64,000 bases of DNA from Rudanella sp031411995 (GCA_031411995.1 JANOCD010000047.1:62001-126000); one strand, 5' to 3'; numbered from the stretch's first letter, positions 28,471 through 37,224 are shown. The notes: generated by a model from the letters alone, not told the origin. Translations and numbers: made by a program.

Positions 28471-29781
28471 CTACCGGGCCACCACTATATCGGTCCACTT
28501 TGTGGTGTAACAGGGCGATACCCACTGCTGTTTGTGGTGCCAGCCGGGGTCGTAGCCCTGGGCGGCCAGCCGGATTTTGTCCCGGCCATACCGGTGGTTA
28601 AGCCGATCCACCACCCGATGCAACGTAACCAGCCGCGCGTCGGGTGCTTCGCAAAAAAGTGAGGTCTGTTGCTGGTTGTCGGGCGACAGATCAGATAGCA
28701 TTATGCCTACTTTCTGATACGCATAGCCAAACTGAAAAATCGACTTCAGAGCGGCCAGCGCATACGTTGCTAATTCGGCGTTGCTGCTCGTGGGAGTTGG
28801 TAACTGCACCGTGCGACTGCCGTAGTATTGTTTTGCTGGTAGCCCCGGCTCGTTGCCCCGAGCCGGCGACCGTCGGTGGCGGTTGGTGTGCAAAAAGACC
28901 GTCACCGTGCCAGCCACTGAGTGCTGTTGGCGCAGTTTCTGGGCGGCTCGTGCCAAATGGGTTGTCAGGGCCTGATTGATGGTGTCCAGATCGGGGATCA
29001 ACCGGCCAAAACTGGGAGCCGAACAAATGGCTTTTTTGGCAGGCACGTCCACCTCCAGCATCTTGCAGGGAACCCCACGCAGTTCGTAGGCCGTTCGTAA
29101 ACCGTTCACGGTCAGGTGCTGACTGATCCAGTCGTCGGGGGCATCGCGGAATTGGGCTGCCGTGCGGATGCCGTTGCGCCGGAGCAACCCGGCATACCGT
29201 GAACCAATGCCCCAGAGGTCGGCCACATCGAACGAGCAAAGAACCTCGTCGATCTGACCGGCGGTGTCGAGTAGTAAAACCCCCGCTCCGTCGCCACGGT
29301 CGTATTCGGGAACCCGTTTGGCGAAATAATTAGCCACCTTAGCCAGCGTTTTGGTGGGAGCCAACCCAACCGAAACCGGAATGCGGTGCCACTGCGCAAT
29401 GGTCTGTTTCAAGAGCCGGGCAAAGTGGGTTAGGTTGGGGTAAACCGATTCATAACCGGCCATATTCAGAAAAGCCTCGTCGATGGAATTCATTTCTACT
29501 TCCTCCACAAAGCGGCCAAGCGTGGCCATGATCCGGGCCGACATGTCGCCGTACAGGGTGTAATTACTGCTGAAAACAGACAGGTCATGCTGTTGGCGCA
29601 ACTCGTTGAGCTGGAAGAACGGCACCCCCATTCTAATGCCCAACGCTTTGGCTTCGTTGGAGCGGGCAATCACGCAGCCGTCGTTGTTCGAAAGCACCAC
29701 AACCGGCTTACCCTCAAGTGATTGATTAAAACTCCGTTCGCAGGAGACGTAGAAATTGTTCACATCGACCAGTCCGATCAT
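28471..29781 (-). CDS. umuC: Y-family DNA polymerase, UmuC subunit
   Basis: Translesion DNA polymerase V catalytic subunit (436 residues). Palm motifs: MIGLVDVNNFYVSCER at the N-terminus with the metal aspartate, VVLSNNDGCVIARSNEAKALGI, and the catalytic SIDEAFLNM near residues 98-106. Helix-hairpin-helix region LWGIGSRYAGLLRRNGI about 190-206, then the little-finger domain and a C-terminal UmuC-specific extension (RLAAQGYDPGWHHKQQWVSPCYTTKW). Follows umuD by 5 bp, so cotranscribed; expected to be induced by DNA damage. Confidence 0.95.
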   Translation of the reverse strand: MIGLVDVNNFYVSCERSFNQSLEGKPVVVLSNNDGCVIARSNEAKALGIRMGVPFFQLNELRQQHDLSVFSSNYTLYGDMSARIMATLGRFVEEVEMNSIDEAFLNMAGYESVYPNLTHFARLLKQTIAQWHRIPVSVGLAPTKTLAKVANYFAKRVPEYDRGDGAGVLLLDTAGQIDEVLCSFDVADLWGIGSRYAGLLRRNGIRTAAQFRDAPDDWISQHLTVNGLRTAYELRGVPCKMLEVDVPAKKAICSAPSFGRLIPDLDTINQALTTHLARAAQKLRQQHSVAGTVTVFLHTNRHRRSPARGNEPGLPAKQYYGSRTVQLPTPTSSNAELATYALAALKSIFQFGYAYQKVGIMLSDLSPDNQQQTSLFCEAPDARLVTLHRVVDRLNHRYGRDKIRLAAQGYDPGWHHKQQWVSPCYTTKWTDIVVAR

Positions 29782-29786
29782 GGCGT

Positions 29787-30236
29787 TCAGCGGGTTTTTT
29801 GGATGACAAATGTGACCACGCCAAACACCCTGAAACTCTCACCTTTCTGCACATAAACGGGGGCGTAGCGCGGGTTCGACGACATCAGAACAATCAGGTC
29901 GCCTGCAAAGTGAATCCGCTTCACCAGGTTGTCTCCATTCAGACAAACCACCACAATCCGACCATCGACAGCGTCGTAAGAACTGTCTACAATCAGGATG
30001 TCGCCCGGCTCAATGCGGTCGCCGGTCATGCTGTCGCCAGCCGCTCTGACAAAATAGGTGGCTTCGGGGTTGTGAATGCACAGGTCGTTCAGGTCGCAGA
30101 CCCGCTCAATGTAGTCGGTAGCGGGCGAGGGAAACCCCGCCTGCACGTAGGAATTGAAAAAAGGTAGTCGATACCGGGTCTGTACCTCGGCCCGCACAAA
30201 ATCATCGGGTAGCAGTTTGTCCTCAAAGGGCCTCAT
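29787..30236 (-). CDS. umuD: UmuD-type autoprotease subunit of DNA polymerase V
   Basis: A 149-residue LexA/S24-family self-cleaving protein that becomes the UmuD' partner of UmuC. Cleavage site Ala-Gly is in YVQAGFPSP (about residues 31-39). The catalytic serine is in RAAGDSMTGDRI (about 64-75), the general-base lysine in GDNLVKRIHF near 105. No N-terminal DNA-binding domain, so it is UmuD and not LexA. First gene of the umuDC pair; short palindromes lie just upstream. Confidence 0.94.
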   Translation of the reverse strand: MRPFEDKLLPDDFVRAEVQTRYRLPFFNSYVQAGFPSPATDYIERVCDLNDLCIHNPEATYFVRAAGDSMTGDRIEPGDILIVDSSYDAVDGRIVVVCLNGDNLVKRIHFAGDLIVLMSSNPRYAPVYVQKGESFRVFGVVTFVIQKTR

Positions 30237-30244
30237 AGGCTTAT

Positions 30245-30282
30245 GATATATCTAAAATATACAATAAGCTGCTATACTATAG
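30245..30282 (-). promoter_or_regulatory. Possible operator region upstream of umuDC
   Basis: Within 50 bp upstream of umuD are an 8-bp perfect palindrome GATATATC (30245-30252) and CTATA-C-TATAG (30272-30282), a 5-bp inverted repeat around one base. Either could be the site of the damage-response repressor; no Bacteroidota LexA consensus was matched. Confidence 0.3.
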
Positions 30283-30337
30283 TTTTGTTAGTATTTATGC
30301 AAACTTTGGGCTACATCTTACTCATATTGGTTCACTT

Positions 30338-31531
30338 TTACCACTTTCCTTTCAGATTATCCATGTATTTCTGGCCCGAACCCGTGTTCAGCAACAAAAC
30401 GTGATCGTCGGGCCGGAGCCAGCCTTGTTGCAGCAGGGTTTTGGTGGCTGCCCAAATGGCACCGCCTTCGGGAGCCGCAAAAATGCCCTCGTGCCGACAC
30501 AGTTCGCGGACCCCCTCCACCATGTCGTCCTCCGAAATGGCCAGGGCAGTCCCTTCTGATTCGCGTAGTACGCTCAACATCAGTGGTTCGCCAATGGGCC
30601 GGGGAACCGCCAGGCCATTAGCCAGCGTTGGCTTGCCCACATACTGTTTGCAATTGGCCTGCTTGCCCTCAAACGTGGTCACAATGGGGCAGCATTCCTG
30701 CGCCTGAACGGCCACCATGCGGGGGAGTTGTTGGTTGGGAGAAAGCCAGCCCAGTTGCTGCAATTCCCGGAACGCTTTCCAGATGCCAATCAGGCCGGTG
30801 CCGCCCCCGGTGGGGTACATAATCACGTCGGGAAGTTGCCAGTTCAGTTGCTCGGCAATCTCGTAGCCCATTGTTTTTTTGCCTTCCAGCCGGTAGGGTT
30901 CTTTCAGCGTCGATACATCGAAATACGTCCCATCGCGGTTCATTTCCTGCACGTTGGCGGCACAGTCGTTAATCAACCCCTCCACCAAAATCAGCCGGGC
31001 GTTGTAGGCAAGACACTCTTCTTTGAAGGCATCGGGCGTGTGTCGGGGCATCACCACCACGCATTCCAGACCCGCCCGCGCACAGTAGGCCGCTGTGGCC
31101 ACCCCCGCATTCCCGGCCGTGGGAATAATGCAGGCCTGTTCGCCGTTTTCTTTGGCTTTCGAAATGGCTAAACTCAGGCCCCGCGCCTTGAACGAGCCGG
31201 TCGGATTCAGGCCTTCATCTTTCAGCGTCAGACGGTTCAGGCCGTAGCGGTTAGCCAGCCAGTTGAGCGACAACAGGGGCGTGAATCCTTCGCCGAGGCT
31301 AACCCGGTTTTCGGGATGCAGCACGGGCAACAATTCTTCGTATCGCCAGAGCGAGGGCGGGCGCGTGGCCAGATCGGTTTTGGAAATACTGCCTTCAGTC
31401 AGCGTATAGCGACACAACAGCGGAGCCTGGCAACAGGTCGAGAGCGTTTGCCGAACGAGGGCCGTGTGGGTATTGCCGCAGTTGGCACAATAGAGGTCGG
31501 CTAAGCGCGAGGACGTGGTGAGAAGTTGCAT
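30338..31531 (-). CDS. thrC: Threonine synthase
   Basis: PLP-dependent enzyme (397 residues, fold type II) converting O-phosphohomoserine to threonine. N-terminal CxxC...CC pattern (LYCANCGN, STCCQAPLLC) suggests a small zinc ribbon, as in archaeal-type/class II ThrC. The PLP lysine is in NPTGSFKARGLSLAI (about residues 109-123); PTAGNAGVATAAYCARAG and the glycine-rich phosphate loop YPTGGGTGLIGIWKAF follow. Homologous cysteate synthase or threonine-dehydratase-like activity is a less likely alternative. Lies 68 bp downstream of the LysR regulator. Confidence 0.88.
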   Translation of the reverse strand: MQLLTTSSRLADLYCANCGNTHTALVRQTLSTCCQAPLLCRYTLTEGSISKTDLATRPPSLWRYEELLPVLHPENRVSLGEGFTPLLSLNWLANRYGLNRLTLKDEGLNPTGSFKARGLSLAISKAKENGEQACIIPTAGNAGVATAAYCARAGLECVVVMPRHTPDAFKEECLAYNARLILVEGLINDCAANVQEMNRDGTYFDVSTLKEPYRLEGKKTMGYEIAEQLNWQLPDVIMYPTGGGTGLIGIWKAFRELQQLGWLSPNQQLPRMVAVQAQECCPIVTTFEGKQANCKQYVGKPTLANGLAVPRPIGEPLMLSVLRESEGTALAISEDDMVEGVRELCRHEGIFAAPEGGAIWAATKTLLQQGWLRPDDHVLLLNTGSGQKYMDNLKGKW

Positions 31532-31599
31532 AAGTCGAGTAAAAACGTCCGAAAAGTGGCCGTTTACAACGCCTGATGCAAATCGTATTTTGGTATGAG

Positions 31600-32505
31600 T
31601 TATTCCGTGGAGGAATAGTGCCGTCGGGTGGCCCGAATAAAGTTATTGACCCACTCGTTGTTTTCAGTGCCTTTTCGCTGAATAAAATAGAAATGCCGCT
31701 GAACAGTCAGGCCCGCCACCGGCACTTCCACCAATGTCCCGGTGGTCAACTCGTTGCGAATGGCCAGCCGGGGCAAAAACGACAGGCAGGTGTCGGCCAG
31801 CACAAAGTTTTTCAGGGCTTCCGTGCCACCCAACCGAATCAGCACCCGTAAGGCAGCGGGCCGGATTCCCTGTTCTTCCAAGGCCCCTTCGAGCGCGGCC
31901 AACGTGCCCGATCCGTGCTCCCGAAGTGCCAGCGGAATCTGGGGTAGGTCGGAAACGGTCAGGGTTTGGTGGCGCAAGGGACTGTTGGCCGAACAAATCG
32001 CCACCACTTCGTCGGTCATAAACGGGCTGTAGGTGAGGGTGTTTACCCGCGTCAGGCTTTCCACAATACCCACGTCGATGTCGTGGTCGAGTAAGGCTTT
32101 CTGAATATTGGCTGAGTTCCGGTTCAACACACTGATTTGAATGCTGGGGTGTTGCCGCAAATAGGCCGACAACACGGGCGGTAGCACATAGAGGCTAATG
32201 GTAGTGCTGCTCCCAATAGACAATTTGGTAGGTGGCTGAAAATCGTCGTTAATCTGGTGGATGGCCTGATGTAACTCGTGCTGCAACTGACTGGCCTCCA
32301 GAAGTTTGGTATACAAAACCTCCCCGGCATGGGTCAGGCTAATGGTGGTGCCGTGCCGCTCGAACAGCCCGGTTTTGTAGAAGCTCTCCAACGCCTTAAT
32401 ATGCTTGCTGATAGCCGACTGGCTCAGAAAAAAGGTTTGGCTGGCCCGCGTAAAACTCAGCACGCGGGCCACTTCCATAAAAACCTGGTGTTGGAGGGAG
32501 AGCAT
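31600..32505 (-). CDS. LysR-family transcriptional regulator
   Basis: A 301-residue LTTR. N-terminal winged helix-turn-helix (SFTRASQTFFLSQSAISKHIKALE, about residues 16-40), linker helix, then a periplasmic-binding-like effector domain (KLSIGSSTTISLYVLPPVLSAY from about 92). The segment LREHGSGTLAALEGAL resembles CysL/anion-responsive regulators, so a small anion is a possible effector. It precedes thrC on the same strand; whether it regulates thrC or itself is not shown by the sequence. Confidence 0.92.
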   Translation of the reverse strand: MLSLQHQVFMEVARVLSFTRASQTFFLSQSAISKHIKALESFYKTGLFERHGTTISLTHAGEVLYTKLLEASQLQHELHQAIHQINDDFQPPTKLSIGSSTTISLYVLPPVLSAYLRQHPSIQISVLNRNSANIQKALLDHDIDVGIVESLTRVNTLTYSPFMTDEVVAICSANSPLRHQTLTVSDLPQIPLALREHGSGTLAALEGALEEQGIRPAALRVLIRLGGTEALKNFVLADTCLSFLPRLAIRNELTTGTLVEVPVAGLTVQRHFYFIQRKGTENNEWVNNFIRATRRHYSSTE

Positions 32506-32540
32506 GAGGGAGAGGGTGTTGAGTAAGGTTAATGCTGTTC

Positions 32541-34676
32541 TTAGTCTAAGCCCGCCAAATCTCTCTGAATCTGCGCCAGATTATTGCAGTATTCAGGGAT
32601 TCCTACTTGCTCGCACAGAACCGTCCAAATAGCTTCGGCTTGTTCAAAATACAGACGAGCTTGACTGTTTTCTGCTATCTCTCGTGCCAAACTCCCCAAT
32701 TTCCAGTATGAAATAGCCAAGCCATTGTGTAGGCCAACAGAGGATGGATTGGCCTTGTGGAGTTCTTCAGCTAATTGAAACTGTTTTTCGAAGAAGTATG
32801 CAGACTTCTCTATGTGTCCTATTGCATGACATAGTTCGCCCAGTTTCGAGTAGCCGATGGCTAGCCCCGTCTTCAACTGTTCCGATTGCGGGTTGGTTTC
32901 GTAGAGTTTTTCGGCTAACTGAAACTGTTTCGTAAAGAAGTATAGGGCCTTACCAAATCGTCCCTGAGCTTGATGCAATACACCCAGTCTCGAGTAGCAG
33001 ATGGCCAGTCCGTTCTTTAAGTGCTCCGACTGTGGGTTGGCTTCAATAAGTTCTTCTTTTAACCTTAAACCTTTCTCAAAGAAGTCCAGAGATTGCTCAA
33101 AGTGTCCTTGTGCCTGATGAAGTTCACCTAACTTCTGGTAGGAAATGGCCAGTCCTTCCTTCAACAACTCCAACTGCGGGTTGGCTTCATAGAGTTTTTT
33201 CGTGTACATCAAATCTTTCTCAAAGAAGTCCAGAGCTTGCTCAAATCGGCCCTCCGCCAGGTACAGTTCCCCCAACCGACTCCAACAAACAGAGAGATTA
33301 ACGGCATTTCCTGAGTCGTTAAGCCTTGCGACTAACTTATTAAACAGCGCGGCAGCTTCTGAAAAATTACCCGTTTCTTTCAAGAAGTCTGCTAGCCTGA
33401 AGACCAATTTATCAACATCTGCATTTGCTTCTGACAGTGCGCCTACCACCGATCTGGTCAAGGGTAGATATTGTTGTACTTGAGTGTAGTTTAAGGAGTC
33501 AAATTTAGTGTTCAGGCTTGCCACCAGTGTGGCGCAGTCGGTGAGAAGAGTTTGCTTGTTTTTGTCGCGTGCCACCGCCTGAACAACCGGGCTTATTTTT
33601 ACGGTTTTCTCTGTCTCGTTCCAGTCAACCCAACCTTTTTGGCGCAGTTCGCGCAAGCCGGCCTGTATCTGTCCGGCTTGGGCAGGGGTTAACAAATCCT
33701 CCAGCAAGGCATACGGGTAGCCTTGCGCGGGCAGCACAGCCAGATTATTCAGCAGCCACTGGGCAGGGGGGGGCAATTGGTTCAAGTCATACATAGCCCG
33801 TAAAATAGCTTCCGGTTCAGCCGTGCGAAGCCGTGAACTGCCATAGGCGGTCTGAACGACCTGGGTTTGCAAATGTAACAGGCCCTTTGCCTGTAAATCA
33901 TTCAGCAGGTTGCTCAGCGAGTAGGTGGGTGAAAACTCGTTGAGGTTTTTTAGGTTCTTGGCCAGCAGTTCAATAACGAGGGTATTGTAGCCTATGGCCA
34001 CCAGAATCTGATGAATGGTATCGGTTTCGGCAGCGGTAACGGGGCAATAATGGGTAAACAAGCGTATGGCTTCCGGTTTTAACAAGGGTTCAATTTTCAG
34101 CCGGGCGGCTCCGGCCATTTCATCAACCCGCGTTGTGAGCAACACATGGCAATTCGGTAGTTTCCGCAGGTTCAGATAGCAGGTTTCGAGTTCGGCAGGG
34201 TCATTGGCGTTGTCTAAAATCAGCAGACAGTCTGCATCGAGGGATGCCAGACGTTGCAACAGCCGGGCCATTTGCTCCTCGTCCGATAGTTGAGGGTCAA
34301 ATGTTAGGCTCAGGGTATTGGCCAGCGAGAGTAGGGCCGAGTGGATGCCGCCATCAACAAATAGCCAGGCAGCGTGCTTGTAGGTAGCCTGTTCGTTGTG
34401 CCAATAGCAGGCGGCCAAAGTTGTTTTGCCAATGCCGCCCTCGCCGTTCATCAGCAACAGCGGGCGGTCGTCGGCCCTCAATGTTTGGTGAATCTGGTTC
34501 AGTTCATCCGAGCGGCCCAGCACCCCTTCCGGTTTAAAGGGCGGAGCCGTGAGAAAGCGCGGAACGCGGATTTCGCCCTGAATATAGGTGTCGCCAAAAT
34601 TCTGTGTAATCGAATCAGCACTGAGGTCACCGAGATTTGCTCGTTCGCTATTGGTGACGGTTCTATTTGGGGACAT
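32541..34676 (-). CDS. NLR-like NB-ARC/TPR signalling ATPase with N-terminal amyloid-like motif
   Basis: A 711-residue STAND-class protein. N-terminal ~25 residues carry SERANLGDLSADSITQNFGD, nearly the same as the C-terminus of the overlapping upstream protein. Next is an NB-ARC ATPase: Walker A GEGGIGKTT (about 79-87), Walker B LLILDNAND (151-159), sensor-like LLTTRVDEM, then a winged-helix region (LEDLLTPAQAGQIQAGLRELRQKGWVDW). From about residue 465 there are tandem TPR-like repeats with an unusual ~50-residue period (GLAISYQKLGELHQAQGHFEQSLDFFEKG...EANPQ), the likely sensor. ATG 34676 was chosen over one at 34700; it overlaps the upstream gene by 14 bp. Expected role: ligand-triggered oligomerisation that activates the small partner. 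Confidence 0.85.
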   Translation of the reverse strand: MSPNRTVTNSERANLGDLSADSITQNFGDTYIQGEIRVPRFLTAPPFKPEGVLGRSDELNQIHQTLRADDRPLLLMNGEGGIGKTTLAACYWHNEQATYKHAAWLFVDGGIHSALLSLANTLSLTFDPQLSDEEQMARLLQRLASLDADCLLILDNANDPAELETCYLNLRKLPNCHVLLTTRVDEMAGAARLKIEPLLKPEAIRLFTHYCPVTAAETDTIHQILVAIGYNTLVIELLAKNLKNLNEFSPTYSLSNLLNDLQAKGLLHLQTQVVQTAYGSSRLRTAEPEAILRAMYDLNQLPPPAQWLLNNLAVLPAQGYPYALLEDLLTPAQAGQIQAGLRELRQKGWVDWNETEKTVKISPVVQAVARDKNKQTLLTDCATLVASLNTKFDSLNYTQVQQYLPLTRSVVGALSEANADVDKLVFRLADFLKETGNFSEAAALFNKLVARLNDSGNAVNLSVCWSRLGELYLAEGRFEQALDFFEKDLMYTKKLYEANPQLELLKEGLAISYQKLGELHQAQGHFEQSLDFFEKGLRLKEELIEANPQSEHLKNGLAICYSRLGVLHQAQGRFGKALYFFTKQFQLAEKLYETNPQSEQLKTGLAIGYSKLGELCHAIGHIEKSAYFFEKQFQLAEELHKANPSSVGLHNGLAISYWKLGSLAREIAENSQARLYFEQAEAIWTVLCEQVGIPEYCNNLAQIQRDLAGLD

Positions 34677-35085
34677 CGCCAAAACTTTGGTTAATATCAC
34701 CTGTTGCTGAAAGATCGCCCGTATTTACCCGTTCACTATCTATGATAAGTATACTTCCTTTCGAGTCACTTTTCTCCCGCTGTTTCTTTTGCTGAATCTC
34801 CGCGTACATTTCTTCCAGCCATTGGCGGGCAGTGGGATTGTCTTCGATGTGGGTGGCAATGGCGGCTTCGGCGGCCTTTTGCCGGGCTTCGCTGTCGGGT
34901 TTCTGTTGCAGATTTTCCAGCACTTCTTTGGGTTGATCGTCTTTCAGAAAAAGCGGACGAATCCAGTTAACGGTTGCCGACGTAAAATCTTTGGTGAAGT
35001 CAGTAAACGTCTTATTCTCTTTCAGGTTCTTGGTCAGATAGCCAACAACGCCAGAGATCAGGGCGGTAGTCGTGATCGGTTCCAT
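34663..35085 (-). CDS. Small helical putative effector with C-terminal amyloid-like motif
   Basis: A 140-residue protein from ATG 35085 (MEPITTTALISGVVGYL); an ATG 42 bp upstream adds unlikely residues. Residues 1-45 form hydrophobic/amphipathic helix material (ALISGVVGYLTKNL, ATVNWIRPLFL), then a charged helical segment (EVLENLQQKPDSEARQKAAE, DNPTARQWLEEMYAEIQQKK), and the last 24 residues are the motif SERVNTGDLSATGDINQSFG. The helical layout resembles Bell-type (HeLo-like) membrane-active effectors, and the terminal motif is shared with the NLR-like protein encoded next. Function is inferred from this architecture; no family hit could be checked. Confidence 0.75.
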   Translation of the reverse strand: MEPITTTALISGVVGYLTKNLKENKTFTDFTKDFTSATVNWIRPLFLKDDQPKEVLENLQQKPDSEARQKAAEAAIATHIEDNPTARQWLEEMYAEIQQKKQREKSDSKGSILIIDSERVNTGDLSATGDINQSFGDVPK

Positions 35086-35194
35086 AATGGTCAAGGCAGG
35101 AAAAATGATTGTGTGCGATTTTAGCACAAGTTTAGCGATACGCCAAATAACTCAATTAAACGGCAGAGTATGCTGCGCTAAATTACTCTTTCAC

Positions 35195-35989
35195 TCAATC
35201 ACCCCCGCCCCCGCAACCGCTGCACCCTGCACCCGAACAGCCACTATCGCCACCACTACTGTCGCTGCTGTCGCCGTGGTGCCCTCCGCTGTGGTGTCCG
35301 CTGTCCGTTGTGCTGCATCCGGCGGTGCTACACCCTCCATTGTCCGAAGATCCCCCTTTTTCCTGGTTGTTTTTGAGTGCTTTCAGAAGGACAAAAAACA
35401 GGTATCCTCCGAAAAGTATAAAGACCCATCGGAGGCCCGTAGCCTGCACGAAGGCCAAACTCACCAGAGTAACGCCGAACAGAGCCAGTTGCTTTTTTTG
35501 AGGGACTGTAGGTTTCCGAATAAGCCAGTATCGCTTGCGATTAACCCGTTGAAAATCAGTATCCGAGAAACGAATATGGTTCGGTTGCCAGATGTCGGTA
35601 GGTGGTTCCAGCCCAAATTTGTCAATGTATAACTGGCGTGATTGCGTATAGAAACTGTCAAACTTTTGGGCTTCCTGCTGTCCGCCTTTGGTGGGGTTAT
35701 GATGGATTTCGCGGCCTAGTGTCTGTCGGCAAAAGTCGATCCAATACGATTGGGTATAGGTCAAATGCAAGTGCCAGACCTGATCGACCGGATCGGAAGG
35801 GGTTACGCCCGTTTTGGTGGTGCAACACAGAAAGATGAACTTTTTGTATTCCTCGATTACCCGCAGGGCGTAGCGTTTCGTCCATCCATTTTCGCGGGCA
35901 ACCCGATCAGAAAAGGTGAATTTCACGCTGGGGTCATCAAGTTGAAATCCCTGGATTTTGGTCCATAACTCGACCTCGGTAGTTGTCAT
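35195..35989 (-). CDS. Glycine-rich-domain protein with Cys/Gly tail
   Basis: A 264-residue protein. The N-terminal half contains the motif conserved in glycine-rich-domain (GRDP/DUF1399-like) proteins: PSDPVDQVWHLHLTYTQSYW, then GREIHHNPTKGG (about residues 65-105). Two closely spaced hydrophobic segments at about 168-208 indicate membrane anchoring. The tail (about 213-264) is almost only Gly, Ser, Cys, His and Asp (GCSTAGCSTTDSGHHSGGHH; GCSGAGCSGCGGGG). It lies 109 bp upstream of the putative effector on the same strand, so it might be cotranscribed with the NLR pair, but a link is unproven. Role unknown; the tail could bind metal. Confidence 0.8.
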   Translation of the reverse strand: MTTTEVELWTKIQGFQLDDPSVKFTFSDRVARENGWTKRYALRVIEEYKKFIFLCCTTKTGVTPSDPVDQVWHLHLTYTQSYWIDFCRQTLGREIHHNPTKGGQQEAQKFDSFYTQSRQLYIDKFGLEPPTDIWQPNHIRFSDTDFQRVNRKRYWLIRKPTVPQKKQLALFGVTLVSLAFVQATGLRWVFILFGGYLFFVLLKALKNNQEKGGSSDNGGCSTAGCSTTDSGHHSGGHHGDSSDSSGGDSGCSGAGCSGCGGGGD

Positions 35990-36016
35990 AAAGCGGTGGT
36001 TTAGAGGTTACAAGAA

Positions 36017-37111
36017 TTACTGTGCCGGGGCAATCTTCCGAATTCGACCCCAGTCCGAAACGTAGATAATGCCCTTGCTGTCGACGGCAATACCGGCAAT
36101 ATAATTAAAGAGTGCGTCGGCTCCTTTGCCGTCTTTGAAGTCGCTGCCTTTGCCACCGGCCACAAACGTTACCTGGTTGTCGGGCGTGATTTTGTAGATC
36201 CGGTCGAACACAAGCTGATCGCCACTCGTAACCACGTAGAGGTTGTCCTGTTTGTCAATCGTGAGGGACCGCAGGCCACCCAGAAAAACCTTGCTGAGGT
36301 CGCCATTGAGCACCTTGTCATCGAATTTGGCATCGCGCAGATAGCTTATTTTGCCATCGGCCGACACTTTGGTGATGGTACCGTTGGTGAAGGATGAAAA
36401 GTCCTCTGTCGGGAAATAGATGGTTCCTTTTGAATCTATCGCCGTGATATTTCCCGTTAGCTGGTTGGTAATTCGGGAGGGGACCGATACCCAGGCGGGG
36501 GTATGCACACCTTGTGGGCTGATTTTGCGAATAGTCTGATCTTCGGGTAGGTAATAATTCCCGGCGGCATCCTGAAAAACGCCCCTATTGCCGTAGAACT
36601 GATTGTTGAAGGTAGCCGGTGGGTTGCTATAGACCACATTGCGGATGCCACCCGTGGCCGAATAAACGCGGAATAGCACGTTGGTCTTGTCATAATACCG
36701 GTCGCTCATTTCCGAGATCAGCAGCTCGCCATTGGGAGCGAAGTTCATAAATCGGGGACGTTTCAGCGAGGCCTTCAGTGGGTTGGTGTTGGCTGTCCAG
36801 TCGGTATCGGTGCCACCCCCGGCCAAGGAGGAAACTAGCCCGGCAGGTGTTATCTGTCGGATTCGGTTGTTGCCCTGATCGGCCACCAGGATGTTATCCT
36901 GTTTGTCGCAGATGAGGCTATTGGCTGCGTTAAACAAAGCGGTCGCACCCGGCCCGTCACGATAGCCTTCGGTTTCGCCCCCGGCCAGGGTCGAGACAAC
37001 ATATTCGGTGGGTTTGGTGGATGGGGTGGATGGAGTAGGAGTCGACTCCGTTTTTGAACCACAGGCCGTGGCTATGGCCAACAGGAGAAAATAGGTAGAT
37101 GTAGTTTGCAT
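36017..37111 (-). CDS. NHL-repeat beta-propeller lipoprotein
   Basis: A 364-residue predicted lipoprotein: leader with lipobox AIATAC (cysteine at residue 17), a Thr/Pro/Ser linker (TPTPSTPSTKPTE), then NHL-type beta-propeller blades recognised by repeats like NSLICDKQDNILVADQGNNRIRQIT, LTIDKQDNLYVV and IAVDSKGIIYVSDWGRIRKI. Such propellers bind proteins or sugars at the cell surface; no catalytic site is evident. A -7 element TATGTTTG lies 19 bp upstream. Confidence 0.88.
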   Translation of the reverse strand: MQTTSTYFLLLAIATACGSKTESTPTPSTPSTKPTEYVVSTLAGGETEGYRDGPGATALFNAANSLICDKQDNILVADQGNNRIRQITPAGLVSSLAGGGTDTDWTANTNPLKASLKRPRFMNFAPNGELLISEMSDRYYDKTNVLFRVYSATGGIRNVVYSNPPATFNNQFYGNRGVFQDAAGNYYLPEDQTIRKISPQGVHTPAWVSVPSRITNQLTGNITAIDSKGTIYFPTEDFSSFTNGTITKVSADGKISYLRDAKFDDKVLNGDLSKVFLGGLRSLTIDKQDNLYVVTSGDQLVFDRIYKITPDNQVTFVAGGKGSDFKDGKGADALFNYIAGIAVDSKGIIYVSDWGRIRKIAPAQ

Positions 37112-37129
37112 AGAATGGTAAGTAATTCA

Positions 37130-37137
37130 CAAACATA
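37130..37137 (-). promoter_or_regulatory. -7 element (TATGTTTG) of the NHL-repeat gene
   Basis: Minus-strand TATGTTTG matches TAnnTTTG and lies 19 bp before the start codon. No convincing -33 TTG at the right distance. Confidence 0.4.
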
Positions 37138-37224
37138 CAATTATTGACACGTACCTGACTATGTCGAACGGAACAGGTACGCTTGTTCGGGCAGCGGCTA
37201 TGCTTTTTCTTTGTGGTCTAACTG

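Noticed and set aside
29787..30236. lexA repressor
   Set aside because: There is no N-terminal winged-helix DNA-binding domain, and the gene is coupled to umuC, so it is umuD.
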